Assembly (NCBI RefSeq): GCF_008642375.1
Contig: NZ_CP029194.1
Span: 5,006,501 to 5,070,500 of the forward strand
Source: Streptomyces venezuelae
Lineage (GTDB): Bacteria; Actinomycetota; Actinomycetes; Streptomycetales; Streptomycetaceae
Direction of reading: 5' to 3'
DNA: 64,000 bases
Both the position numbers and the translations under genes were made by a program. This document shows positions 24,922 to 32,629 of this stretch, one piece after another (within the stretch, counting starts at the first letter, position 1; each line of letters starts with the position of its first letter). Below the pieces are notes generated by a model. That model saw only the letters and a program-made list of their open reading frames with translations, had not been told where the DNA came from and made no database searches.

Positions 24922-25713
24922 GTGGGAAAGACTGTGGGAACTCCAGTAGGAGGTGGTCGGTCCGTACCTCGGTACGTCCAGATCGCCGAGGAGATTGTTC
25001 AGCAAATCCAGGCTGGGGTTCTCAAGCCTGGCGACCTGGTGCCGAGTGAGTCCGAGCTCGTCGAGCGGTACGGCGTCGCCGGCGGGACCATCCGTAAGGC
25101 GATGGTCGAGGTTCGTGCCAGCGGGCTCGTGGAGACGCGGCACGGTAAAGGGTCGATCGTGAAGGACCGGCCGCCCGTGCGGCTGCGTTCCTCGGATCGG
25201 TTCCGGGCCTCCCATCGGCGGGGTGGGAAGGCTGCCTACCTTGCGGAGTCCGCTCAGTCCGGCGCTACCGCCAAGGTGAGCGTCCTCTACATCGGGCCGA
25301 TGGAAGCGCCGGAGGACATTGCCGAGCGGCTGGGCGTCGACACCGGTACGCAGGTGCTCGCGCGGCGGCGTCTGTACTTCCGTAACGGCGTTCCCGTCGA
25401 GACCGCCTCCTCTTACCTCCCGTGGGACGTCGTTAAGGACATCCCTCAGCTCTTTTCCGAGAACCCCGGGCCTGGTGGGATCTACGCCCGGCTGGAGGAC
25501 GACGGGCACGTCTTCACCGAGTTCGTCGAGACGTTGCAGGCGCGGCCGGCCGCCAAGGCTGAAGCCTCCGAACTCGCCCTGAGCCCCGGGGCTCCCGTCG
25601 TTCACCTGCTGCGGAACGCCGTCACCAAGACCGGTCGCGTCGTCGAGGTCTGCGACACCCTCATGGCCGCTGACCAGTTCGTCTTCGAGTATCGGATCCC
25701 TGCCGCCGACTGA
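24922..25713 (+). CDS. KorSA-like GntR/UTRA repressor
   Basis: About 263 residues from GTG 24922; GTG 24934 is an alternative because AGGAG lies only one base before 24922. Winged helix at residues ~16-80 (RYVQIAEEIVQQIQAGVLKP, VPSESELVERYGVAGGTIRK, RHGKGSIV), then a UTRA domain (LGVDTGTQVLARRRLYFRNG). In pSAM2, KorSA represses the activator of transfer and replication genes and its own gene. Three related operator-like sites flank this gene. Together with the Nudix gene it forms the switch between the integrated and the transferring state. Confidence 0.88.
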   Translation: MGKTVGTPVGGGRSVPRYVQIAEEIVQQIQAGVLKPGDLVPSESELVERYGVAGGTIRKAMVEVRASGLVETRHGKGSIVKDRPPVRLRSSDRFRASHRRGGKAAYLAESAQSGATAKVSVLYIGPMEAPEDIAERLGVDTGTQVLARRRLYFRNGVPVETASSYLPWDVVKDIPQLFSENPGPGGIYARLEDDGHVFTEFVETLQARPAAKAEASELALSPGAPVVHLLRNAVTKTGRVVEVCDTLMAADQFVFEYRIPAAD

Positions 25714-25734
25714 CGCACGGTCAACTCTCCGCAG

Positions 25735-25762
25735 CCCGCTCGGACTTCTTCGTCCGGGCGGG
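25735..25762 (+). terminator. terminator after the KorSA-like gene
   Basis: CCCGCTCGGAC and GTCCGGGCGGG pair over 11 bp with one mismatch around a 6-nt loop, 22 bp after the stop. Confidence 0.6.
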
Positions 25763-25764
25763 TT

Positions 25765-25818
25765 GACTCATGTATAGGAGTCAGGCACTCTTCTTCATGT
25801 CACTCATGTACATGAGTG
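25765..25818. promoter_or_regulatory. KorSA-type operators before the transfer operon
   Basis: GACTCATGTATAGGAGTC (25765-25782) and the perfect 18-bp palindrome CACTCATGTACATGAGTG (25801-25818) lie 34-88 bp upstream of the start at 25852. Along with 24898-24915 they define the consensus ACTCATGTAyAkGAGT. They are placed to block transcription of the transfer/replication operon. Confidence 0.8.
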
Positions 25819-25851
25819 ACGGAGTCCAGCACTTCTAGAGGAGTGATCTCT

Positions 25852-26208
25852 GTGCGTCAGATCCCCGTCGACACCTCCGCGGCCTCCGTGATGGTCGCCC
25901 AGTCCCCGCAGCCCAAGGTGAAGGACCGTCGTACCGGCGAGCGCGCCATGGACGCCGAGACCGGCGCCGCGCTGTCGACCGTGGACGTCATGTTCGCCGC
26001 GAACGGCGAGGTCGAGATCCTGACCGTGACCGTTCCGGAGACCGGGGTCTCCGCCGACCTCGTCATGGGCACCCCGGTCGCGGTCACCGGCCTGATCGCC
26101 CGGCCCTGGGAGAACGAGTTCAACGGCCAGCGTCGGCACGGCATCGCCTTTCGCGCCGTCGCGGTCACCTCGCTCGTCGGCAGCGCGGCGACCTCGAAGG
26201 CTGCCTGA
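25852..26208 (+). CDS. SCO3933-family AICE regulatory protein
   Basis: 118 residues from GTG 25852 with GAGGAG eight bases upstream. The protein begins RQIPVDTSAASVMVAQ, continues with KVKDRRTGERAMDAETG and ends with ARPWENEFNGQRRHGIAFRA, features of a small family found in Streptomyces AICEs just before the FtsK-like transfer gene. It is beta-rich and OB-fold-like, so single-strand DNA or protein binding is plausible; in pSAM2 the activator Pra sits in a comparable place. First gene of the operon under the palindromic operators. Confidence 0.8.
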   Translation: MRQIPVDTSAASVMVAQSPQPKVKDRRTGERAMDAETGAALSTVDVMFAANGEVEILTVTVPETGVSADLVMGTPVAVTGLIARPWENEFNGQRRHGIAFRAVAVTSLVGSAATSKAA

Positions 26209-26210
26209 TC

Positions 26211-27575
26211 ATGGAGTGGTTGATCGTCTCCGCCGTGGCAGTCGTCGCCTTCGCCGGTCTTCTGCGGTGGCGGCGGCCCGCCTGGTACTGGCTGAGCTTC
26301 GGGGTCGTACTCGCCACCCTTCGGGTCCTGGGTCGATACTCCTCGGTCATGGACGCCTGCGGGCTGACCGTTCCTCCGCCCCGGTGGCGTCTCGCGATCG
26401 CCCGGATGGCCAACCGGCCCGTGCCGGAGCCCCGGGCGCCGCGCATCCTGCGGCTTCGGCCTACCCGGACCGGCCTCGTCTTACGGCTGGGGCTCCGGCC
26501 CGGACAAGACGCCTTCGACGTGGCTGCCTCGTGCGACCGGCTGCGGCACTCGTTCGGCATGCACGGTGTGGCCTCGCGGGAGATTCGCTCCGGCGTCGTC
26601 GAACTGCGGATGACCGGTTACGACGTACTCAAGCGGGTACAGATGCCCGCCGGCGTCGAGCGCTCGACCATGCGCTTGCCGGTCGCTCTGCGCGAGGACG
26701 GTGCCGTTCATTACCGCGACTACCGCACCACCCCGCATGCCCTCACGATCGGAGCCACCAAGTCCGGTAAGTCCGTCTATCAGCGGAACCTGGTCGCCGA
26801 ACTCGCTGCCCAGGAGGTGGCCTTGGTGGGCATCGACTGCAAGCAAGGGGTGGAGTTGTTCCCGCTTGCTCGTCGCTTCTCCGCTCTAGCTGACAACCCC
26901 GACACCGCCGCCGATCTGCTCGACGCGCTGATTGCGCACATGGAAGGCGTCTACCAACTCATCCGCGCCGAACAGCGCATCACCGCCGACACCCCGGACG
27001 CCGACATCGCCGCCGACATCTGGGACCTGCCCGACCACCTCCGCCCCGTTCCCGTCGTCGTCCTCGTCGACGAGGTCGCCGAACTCGCCCTCTTCGCCAC
27101 GAAGGAGGAGGAGAAGCGGCGGGATCGGATCATCACCGCACTTGCTCGACTCGCGCAGCTCGGTCGCGCCGCCGGCATCTACCTGGAGATCTGCGGGCAG
27201 CGCTTCGGCTCCGAACTCGGCAAGGGCGTCACCATGCTTCGCGCTCAGCTCAGCGTCCGTACCGCCCACCGCGTCAACGACGAGACCAGCGCCAATATGG
27301 CCTTCGGTGACATCGCGCCGGACGCCGTCCTCGCCACCGTCCAGATCCCCGTCGACTCACCCGGCCTCGCGATCACCGGCGACGCCTCCGGCGGCTGGGC
27401 TCGCATCCGTACGCCGCATACCTCGCTCCGTGCGGCCGTCAACGCCTGCAACAAGTACGCGTACCTCGTCCCGGACCTGCCCGGCCTCGCCGCCTTCCGG
27501 CCCGCCGTCGAGCCGCCCGTGTACCCGGTCAAGGTTCCGGCCCCGGCTTCCGCCGAGTCCCCGGCTACTGCCTGA
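26211..27575 (+). CDS. FtsK/SpoIIIE-type conjugal transfer ATPase (TraB/TraSA-like)
   Basis: A 454-residue protein with N-terminal membrane helices (about residues 3-45), then an FtsK-like motor domain: Walker A GATKSGKS at about 181-188 and Walker B VVVLVDEVAEL near 282. TraB-type proteins form hexameric pores that move double-stranded plasmid DNA between mycelial cells. Length is short compared with FtsK but normal for AICE transfer proteins. The start is 2 bp after the previous stop, so translation is coupled. Confidence 0.92.
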   Translation: MEWLIVSAVAVVAFAGLLRWRRPAWYWLSFGVVLATLRVLGRYSSVMDACGLTVPPPRWRLAIARMANRPVPEPRAPRILRLRPTRTGLVLRLGLRPGQDAFDVAASCDRLRHSFGMHGVASREIRSGVVELRMTGYDVLKRVQMPAGVERSTMRLPVALREDGAVHYRDYRTTPHALTIGATKSGKSVYQRNLVAELAAQEVALVGIDCKQGVELFPLARRFSALADNPDTAADLLDALIAHMEGVYQLIRAEQRITADTPDADIAADIWDLPDHLRPVPVVVLVDEVAELALFATKEEEKRRDRIITALARLAQLGRAAGIYLEICGQRFGSELGKGVTMLRAQLSVRTAHRVNDETSANMAFGDIAPDAVLATVQIPVDSPGLAITGDASGGWARIRTPHTSLRAAVNACNKYAYLVPDLPGLAAFRPAVEPPVYPVKVPAPASAESPATA

Positions 27576-27665
27576 CACTCCCCGCCCCACCCGGTCGGCG
27601 CGACCGCATCGCGCGCCACGTCCCTACCCCGCCATGACCAGAACGCCCACAAAGGAGGTGCCGAC

Positions 27666-28316
27666 ATGACCAGCAAGCTTCGCGTCGACGCCGTGCTGGT
27701 CCAAGCCCTGATCGCCGGTGCGCTGTCCTTCGCCCACCTGCACGACCTCGCCGCCGCTGCCGGTCAGACCGGATGGAAGGCGTGGGCCTACCCCGTCTCC
27801 GTCGACCTGCTCTTGGTCGCCGCCTGGCGCCGGCTCCGCTCGGACGGCTCGTCCCGGCTCGCCTGGTGCTGGTTCCTGGTCTCCCTGTTCGCCTCGCTCG
27901 GCGCGAACGTCGCCACCGCCGGGTTCCTCGACCTCGCCCATCCGCCCGGCTGGCTGCGCTTCGGCATCGCCGGGTGGCCCGCGGTCGCCTTCCTTGGTGG
28001 CACGCTCCTCGCGCACTCACCTGCGCCGACGGTCTCGGAGGCCCGCCCCGTGGTCGATCCGGAGCCGATCGGAGAGACGCCGGCCGATCCGGAGCGCGTC
28101 CCCGAGTCCGATGCCGTCGCCGAGCTGGAGCCGACTCTGCCCGCGCCGGCAGCCGTGCCCGCCGTGCCTGTCCCGGCCGCCCTGGTCGAGCACGCCCGCA
28201 AGCTCGCCGCCGATCACCGCACCCGTACCGGCCAGCACATCGACACCGACACCCTGCGCGCCCGCCTCGGTGTCCCCGCGCCCATGGCGGACGCCATCGC
28301 CGCCCAACTCGCCTGA
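27666..28316 (+). CDS. DUF2637 membrane protein (SpdB-like spread protein)
   Basis: 216 residues, preceded by a near-perfect AAAGGAGG. The N-terminal half has about four helices (VQALIAGALSFAHLHDLA, WAYPVSVDLLLVAAW, AWCWFLVSLFASLGANVA, WPAVAFLGGTLL), characteristic of DUF2637. A Pro/Glu-rich linker is followed by a small C-terminal HTH-like part (HARKLAADHRTRTGQHIDTD). Such proteins take part in intramycelial spreading of Streptomyces plasmids. Confidence 0.85.
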   Translation: MTSKLRVDAVLVQALIAGALSFAHLHDLAAAAGQTGWKAWAYPVSVDLLLVAAWRRLRSDGSSRLAWCWFLVSLFASLGANVATAGFLDLAHPPGWLRFGIAGWPAVAFLGGTLLAHSPAPTVSEARPVVDPEPIGETPADPERVPESDAVAELEPTLPAPAAVPAVPVPAALVEHARKLAADHRTRTGQHIDTDTLRARLGVPAPMADAIAAQLA

Positions 28317-28333
28317 TCAGAACGGAGATCGTC

Positions 28334-28528
28334 ATGTCCCCTCGCGACCACTTCCACTCCGTGATGCGCATCGGCCCCGTGCAGATCGGCACCCACCGCG
28401 ACCGCAATGGCCGCACCAAGTACGCCGCCGTCTGCACCGCCGACCGCTGCGGCTGGTCCTCCGACTACTCCAGCTCCTCCGCCGCCCAGCTCGCCGCCCG
28501 CACCCACCGCTGCCGCATCTCCGACTGA
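28334..28528 (+). CDS. mobile element transfer protein (SpdA-like)
   Basis: 64 residues, beginning MSPRDHFHSVMRIGPVQIGT and containing RNGRTKYAAVCTADRCGWSS with a Cys pair. This short family is conserved in the Spd region of Streptomyces AICEs. It is basic and His/Cys-containing; the biochemical role in spreading is unknown. It lies 17 bp after the DUF2637 gene. Confidence 0.82.
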   Translation: MSPRDHFHSVMRIGPVQIGTHRDRNGRTKYAAVCTADRCGWSSDYSSSSAAQLAARTHRCRISD

Positions 28529-28541
28529 ACGGATACCGCCC

Positions 28542-28700
28542 GTGGATGTCCCGCTCTGGTTCGTCCTGCTCGTCGTCGGCGTCCTCGGCTTCAAACTGAT
28601 CCGCCCGCCCTGGTGGCTCGTCGCCGTACTCCTCCTCGGCGGCTTCCTCCTCGCCGACAGCCTGCTGGCCCCCGTCATCGACACCGCGATCTCCAAGTGA
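28542..28700 (+). CDS. small two-helix membrane protein of the spread region
   Basis: A 52-residue protein from GTG 28542 made almost wholly of two hydrophobic helices (VPLWFVLLVVGVLGFKLI and WWLVAVLLLGGFLLADSLL) separated by RPP. It sits between Spd genes, so it is probably part of the same membrane complex. No ribosome site is strong; coupling to the upstream gene (13-bp gap) is likely. Confidence 0.65.
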   Translation: MDVPLWFVLLVVGVLGFKLIRPPWWLVAVLLLGGFLLADSLLAPVIDTAISK

Positions 28701-28726
28701 CCTGACCCGGAAGGGAGAACCACCCC

Positions 28727-29041
28727 ATGCTCCGACCCAAGATCCCGACCATGCCGACGCCGACCGGCCTCGTCACGCCGCCCGTCGTCGTCCAGCCGAC
28801 CGCCGTTGAGCCCATGCAGTCGTCCCCGGCTCCGGTTGCCCAGCGGCCCACCGTCCAGATCACCCCCGGGACCGCGCTCGCCGTCATCGGCGCCGGCACC
28901 GCCGTCGTCCTGGTCGTCGGCACGGTCCTGGTCTCGATGCTCCTCGCGACCGCCGTCACAGCCGCCTCGGTCGCCGTCTGCGCCCTCGTCGTCCGCTCGC
29001 TGCTCGTGTCCCCGGCCAAGCGCCACCGCCACCGCCGCTGA
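28727..29041 (+). CDS. SpdD-like spread protein
   Basis: 104 residues with a Pro/Val-rich N-terminus, one long hydrophobic segment (about 48-88: ALAVIGAGTAVVLVVGTVLV and following) and a basic end (SPAKRHRHRR). GAAGGGAG lies upstream of the ATG. The layout matches SpdD-type proteins that follow traB in AICEs. Confidence 0.78.
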   Translation: MLRPKIPTMPTPTGLVTPPVVVQPTAVEPMQSSPAPVAQRPTVQITPGTALAVIGAGTAVVLVVGTVLVSMLLATAVTAASVAVCALVVRSLLVSPAKRHRHRR

Positions 29042-29131
29042 TCGGCCCCCGGGCGGCCTCGATACCGCCAAGCATCCGCCGCCCGGGAGCCGTACCCCTC
29101 GCCGATCTCTCAACCGGAAGGAACACCCATC

Positions 29132-30523
29132 ATGGATCAGCGCACCGTCGCCACCGCGGCGGGCCTGGACCCGGCCACCCTCCACGACGTTCTCCGAGTC
29201 GCCGCCGCCCCCGACTTCGACCGCTGGCGAGACCAGGTGCACCGCACCGGCGGCTGCTCCGATCCCATCCACCTGACCGGCTGGTCCCTCGCCAAGGACC
29301 GCGCGTCCGGAGAGGCTGTGCGCCGGTACTCCACCGAGACCGAGCCCGGCGGTCGTCTCCGCGTCGCCTGCGGCAACCGCCGCGCCTCCCGCTGCCCCTC
29401 CTGCGCCCACACGTACGCGGGGGACACCTACCACCTGATCCGCGCGGGCCTGGCCGGCGACGATTCCAAAGCCATCCCCGCGACCGTCCGCGACCACCCC
29501 CGGGTCTTCGCCACCCTCACCGCCCCGTCCTTCGGCCCCGTGCACAACCGGCCCGACCGCGGCTCCTGCCGCTGCGGTACCCGCCACCCGGAGAACGACC
29601 CCGCCCTGGGCACAGCGCTCGACCCCGAGTCGTACGACTACGCCGGAGCCGTGCTCTTCAACAATCACGCCGGTCAGCTCTGGCAGCGCTTCACCAACCG
29701 TCTGCGCCGTGAGCTCGCCGCCCGCGCCGGGCTCACGCAGCGCGAGCTGAAGGACGCGTTACGGGTCTCGTACGGGAAGGTCGCGGAGTTCCAGAAGCGC
29801 GGCGCAATCCACTTCCACGCCGTGGTCCGGCTCGACGGACCTGACGGCCCCGGCACCACCCCACCCTCGTGGGCCACTGTGCGGCTCCTCGACGACGCGA
29901 TCCGCGCCGCCGCCGTCCACGCGTACACGACCATCACCGTTCCGGCCGCCGGGGACCAGCCGCTGCGGCGGTTCCAGTGGGGCCGCCAGCTCGACATCCG
30001 GCCGGTCAAGGCATTCGGCGACGGCTCCGACATCACCGAGCAGGCCGTGGCTTCGTACGTCGCCAAGTACGCCACCAAGGCCGCCGAGACCACCGGCAGC
30101 CTCGACCGGCGGGTCGGCAACCGGGAGGTGCTCGACCTCCTGGACGTGGCCGACCACCCCCGCCGGCTGATCGAGGCCTGCCTCGACCTCGCCCCGCTTT
30201 ACCCGGACCGCAAGCTCGCGGCCTGGGCTCACATGCTCGGCTTCCGCGGCCACTTCTCCACCAAGTCCCGCCGGTACTCGACCACCCTCGGGGCTCTCCG
30301 TCGGATCCGCGCCGACTATCGCGCCGCCCAGGAGCACGTGGACGCCGACCCGGACACCGTGCTCGTCCTCGCCTCCTGGCAGTACGCCGGCCACGGCCAC
30401 ACCCCCGGCGAGGCCGCCCTCGCCGCGACCATCTCGCGCGGGATCCAGCTCAACCGCCAGACGGCCCGCGAAGCGCTGCGCGACCAGCTCGTCCTGGACG
30501 CCCCGGAAGGAGCCGCAGCATGA
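29132..30523 (+). CDS. repSA: rolling-circle replication initiator RepSA
   Basis: A 463-residue protein with the features of the RepSA family of pSAM2-like elements: an N-terminal Cys-rich region (ACGNRRASRCPSCAHTYAGD), the HxH metal-site motif inside GAIHFHAVVRLDG, and a later catalytic-region stretch ASYVAKYATKAAE. It nicks the double-strand origin to start rolling-circle replication of the excised element. It overlaps the excisionase start (ATGA, 30520-30523), so replication, excision and integration genes are expressed together. Confidence 0.92.
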   Translation: MDQRTVATAAGLDPATLHDVLRVAAAPDFDRWRDQVHRTGGCSDPIHLTGWSLAKDRASGEAVRRYSTETEPGGRLRVACGNRRASRCPSCAHTYAGDTYHLIRAGLAGDDSKAIPATVRDHPRVFATLTAPSFGPVHNRPDRGSCRCGTRHPENDPALGTALDPESYDYAGAVLFNNHAGQLWQRFTNRLRRELAARAGLTQRELKDALRVSYGKVAEFQKRGAIHFHAVVRLDGPDGPGTTPPSWATVRLLDDAIRAAAVHAYTTITVPAAGDQPLRRFQWGRQLDIRPVKAFGDGSDITEQAVASYVAKYATKAAETTGSLDRRVGNREVLDLLDVADHPRRLIEACLDLAPLYPDRKLAAWAHMLGFRGHFSTKSRRYSTTLGALRRIRADYRAAQEHVDADPDTVLVLASWQYAGHGHTPGEAALAATISRGIQLNRQTAREALRDQLVLDAPEGAAA

Positions 30524-30714
30524 CCACCGCCATCACCACCGACGAGCTGCTGACCGTGCCCCAGGTTATGGCCCGCCTCAAGCTCGGACGTTCCACGGTC
30601 TACGACCTCATCCGCTCGCGCCGTCTCACCTCGATCACTGTCGGCCGCGCCCGTCGCATCCCGGTCGGCGCCGTTCGGGACTTCATCTCGTACGAGATCG
30701 GCGAGGCCGCCTGA
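30520..30714 (+). CDS. xis: excisionase (MerR/AlpA-like helix-turn-helix, Xis)
   Basis: 64 residues: LLTVPQVMARLKLGRSTVYD and LIRSRRLTSITVGRARRIPV form a typical winged DNA-binding excisionase domain (HTH_17). Its start overlaps repSA by 4 bp and its end overlaps the integrase start by 1 bp. It would bend DNA at the arm-type sites to favour excision. Confidence 0.9.
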   Translation: MTTAITTDELLTVPQVMARLKLGRSTVYDLIRSRRLTSITVGRARRIPVGAVRDFISYEIGEAA

Positions 30715-31865
30715 TGGCCGGACAGCGCAAGCGCAACCCCAACGGCGCCGGCACCATCACCAAGCGGAAAGACGGCCGCTATCAGGCTGCCGTGTACGTC
30801 CTCCAGCCCGACGGCACCCGCGCCCGCAAGTTCGCCTACGGCAAGACATGGGAGGAGTGCGACGCCAAACGCCGCGCGCTTCTCGACAAGGCCAGCAACG
30901 GCATCCCTGTTCCGACCCGCTCGGCGAAGCTCTCCGAGTGGCTCCCGTACTGGCTGGACAACGTCGTTCAGCCGCGACTCAAGCTCAGTACCTATGACAA
31001 GTACGAGGCACACGTTCGCCTCTACCTCATCCCGATGGTCGGCTCCAAGCGTCTGGAATCCCTCGGCGTCGCCGACGTCCGGCGTTTCCTCGTCCAGCTG
31101 GAGAAGAAGAACACCACCGCCACGGCCAGGGAGTCGCACCGAGTCCTGCGCACGGCGCTCACCGCCGCCTGCCGCGAGGAGCTGATCACGCGCAACGTGG
31201 CCACCCTCGTGGAGCCGCCCCGAGCCAAGGCGCGAGAGCTGAGTCCCTGGTCCCTGGACGAGACGCTCGACTTCCTCGCAGCCGCGCGCCGGGACCCGCT
31301 GTACGCAGCCTTCGTCCTCGCCATCACCATGGGCCTCCGCCGGGGCGAGCTCGTCGGACTCCGTTGGGCAGACGTGGATCTCGATCACCGCGTCCTCTAC
31401 GTCCGCCAGCAGACCCAGCGGCGTCGGGGTGTCCTGTACGACGACGACCCCAAGGGGCGCCGCCGGCGTGCCGTACCGCTGCCCGCCATGTGCATCGCGC
31501 CTCTCCGCTGGCACCGGATGCGGCAGAACGATCAGCGGGTCAAGGCGGGGGAGGAGTGGAAGGGGAGTGACTACGTCTTCACTACGCGTACGGGCAGCCC
31601 GGTCGAGCCGCGCAATGTGTACCGCTCCTTCACCCGCGTCGCCGCCTCCGCCGGGCTCCGCGTCATCCGGCTCCACGACGCCCGGCACGGCTGCGCGACC
31701 ATCCTCACGGCGGCCGGGGTGCCTCCCCGTGTCGTGATGGAGATCCTCGGGCACAGCCAGATCAGCATCACGATGGACGTGTACACGCACGTCGTCCAGG
31801 ACACGCAGCGTGAGGCGATCAGCCACATGGACCGGCTGCTCAAGAGGCGACCCGGTCGTAACTGA
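30714..31865 (+). CDS. int: tyrosine site-specific integrase
   Basis: A 383-residue phage-type integrase. It has the N-terminal AP2-like arm-binding region (GTITKRKDGRYQAAVYVL), a SAM-like core-binding domain, and a catalytic domain with the conserved Arg in MGLRRGELVGLRW, His-x-x-Arg in LHDARHG, the LGHSQ box and the nucleophile Tyr in DVYTH. It sits 30 bp from the terminator and within 80 bp of the att repeat, as expected for AICE integrases. It recombines attP with the tRNA-Arg gene. Confidence 0.95.
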   Translation: MAGQRKRNPNGAGTITKRKDGRYQAAVYVLQPDGTRARKFAYGKTWEECDAKRRALLDKASNGIPVPTRSAKLSEWLPYWLDNVVQPRLKLSTYDKYEAHVRLYLIPMVGSKRLESLGVADVRRFLVQLEKKNTTATARESHRVLRTALTAACREELITRNVATLVEPPRAKARELSPWSLDETLDFLAAARRDPLYAAFVLAITMGLRRGELVGLRWADVDLDHRVLYVRQQTQRRRGVLYDDDPKGRRRRAVPLPAMCIAPLRWHRMRQNDQRVKAGEEWKGSDYVFTTRTGSPVEPRNVYRSFTRVAASAGLRVIRLHDARHGCATILTAAGVPPRVVMEILGHSQISITMDVYTHVVQDTQREAISHMDRLLKRRPGRN

Positions 31866-31869
31866 CCGC

Positions 31870-31897
31870 CGCCGTTGATGTCAGACGTGGATGTCAG
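31870..31897. promoter_or_regulatory. putative right integrase arm-type site
   Basis: Counterpart of 16749-16776 (26 of 28 bases identical, same spacing between GTTGATGTCAG and TGGATGTCAG). It lies between the integrase stop codon and the att core. Confidence 0.6.
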
Positions 31898-31939
31898 AAG
31901 GGGCCCACCTCCGGAAAATCCGGAGGTGGGCCCCTTCTG
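31895..31939. terminator. bidirectional terminator between integrase and tRNA-Arg
   Basis: Perfect 21-bp arms (31895-31915 and 31919-31939) around a 3-nt loop. It would end the integrase message and the minus-strand tRNA transcript. Confidence 0.88.
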
Positions 31940-31942
31940 AAC

Positions 31943-32018
31943 TGGTGCCCCCGGCAGGATTCGAACCTGCGACACCCGCTTTAGGAGAGCGGTGCTCTAT
32001 CCCCTGAGCTACGAAGGC
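31943..32018 (-). tRNA. tRNA-Arg (CCT anticodon)
   Basis: Read on the minus strand it folds into a full cloverleaf of 76 nt: acceptor GCCTTCG paired with CGGGGGC (two G-T pairs), D-arm GCTC/GAGC, anticodon stem CCGCT/AGCGG with loop CTCCTAA, five-base variable loop, T-arm GCAGG-TTCGAAT-CCTGC, discriminator A and an encoded CCA. The 3' half, including CCA, is supplied by the AICE; the 5' half is chromosomal. The chromosomal 3' remnant at 16626 lacks CCA. Confidence 0.96.
31945..31987 (-). repeat. right attachment repeat (attR) within tRNA-Arg
   Basis: 43 bp identical to 16626-16668. It regenerates the functional tRNA gene at the integrase side of the element. Confidence 0.93.
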
Positions 32019-32319
32019 AGTGCGCGACGCCAGTGTAGCGGGTGGTGTGCCCGACGTCCGGGGAGATGTCGCCCCGGGGCGGGGGCGGGCCGTGGGCTGC
32101 GGGCAGGGTGGCGGGCGGTCGGCTTGTCGGCTGGTCCTCGGCTGCTTCCGGTCGGCTTTCGGCCGGGTTCCGTGGGGCGTTCTCCTCGGCGTCAGCTTGT
32201 TGCACGGGGGTCTGCAGCAAGCTGACACCCGATGCCGTGGAGTGGCCCCTGCCCCGCTGGCATTGTCTTTCTCAGCGGAAACGCAGAGGGAACACAGAAG
32301 CGGAACCCAGGGGGAAACA
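32019..32319. other. gap between the tRNA and the RiPP-linked genes
   Basis: No gene is supported here. It should hold the minus-strand promoter of tRNA-Arg and the plus-strand promoter for the secreted peptide gene, but I see no unambiguous -35/-10 pair. Confidence 0.5.
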
Positions 32320-32583
32320 GTGCGGATTCGAATCACTTCGGCAGTTGCTTGTCTGGCTCTGACGGTCGCCGGTCTCACTGTGGCGGCGGGCAGCGCCGCT
32401 GCCGTCGAGCAGGGTGCGGGGCAGAGCGCCGGTCCGAGTGCCGGGCTGCACGGTGAGGCGCAGTGGCCGGTGCCGGTGCCGCCGGAGGTCGGTGAGCTGA
32501 TCTGCGAGATCCGGGCGAACCTGCCGCACATGCCGCACCTGGTGCCGATCCCGCCCTGCAAGCCGGTCAACGGCTGGCAGTAG
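32320..32583 (+). CDS. small secreted hypothetical protein
   Basis: 87 residues from GTG 32320 (GGGGG ribosome site seven bases upstream). RIRITSAVACLALTVAGLTV and the following AAGSAAA form a clear Sec signal peptide with an AxA cleavage site near residue 28. The mature part, ~59 residues, has two cysteines (LICEIR and IPPCKP) that could form a disulphide, and a Pro-rich end. It lies 47 bp before the ABC exporter of the RiPP cluster; whether it belongs to that cluster is open. Family not recognised. Confidence 0.75.
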   Translation: MRIRITSAVACLALTVAGLTVAAGSAAAVEQGAGQSAGPSAGLHGEAQWPVPVPPEVGELICEIRANLPHMPHLVPIPPCKPVNGWQ

Positions 32584-32629
32584 TTCCCGCCCCTTTCCAC
32601 GACTGCTGATCCAGAGGGCGAGAGCAGAG

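Larger units (their letters stand above)
16626..31987 (+). mobile_element. integrated AICE of pSAM2 type, about 15.3 kb, in tRNA-Arg(CCT)
   Basis: The element is bounded by identical 43-bp repeats (16626-16668 and 31945-31987) that equal the 3' half of tRNA-Arg. Inside lie, in order, a GntR-controlled operon of small proteins, a cargo block (AIPR, immunity-like genes), a Nudix/KorSA-like pair, an FtsK-like transfer ATPase, Spd-like proteins, RepSA, excisionase and a tyrosine integrase next to the attachment site. This is the standard gene order of Streptomyces AICEs, which excise, replicate by rolling circle and transfer as double-stranded DNA. All backbone genes look intact, so the element may still be mobile. 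Confidence 0.93.

Noticed and set aside
16626..31987. Prophage
   Set aside because: No capsid, portal, terminase, tail or lysis genes; the FtsK-like transfer gene, Spd proteins and RepSA identify an AICE.
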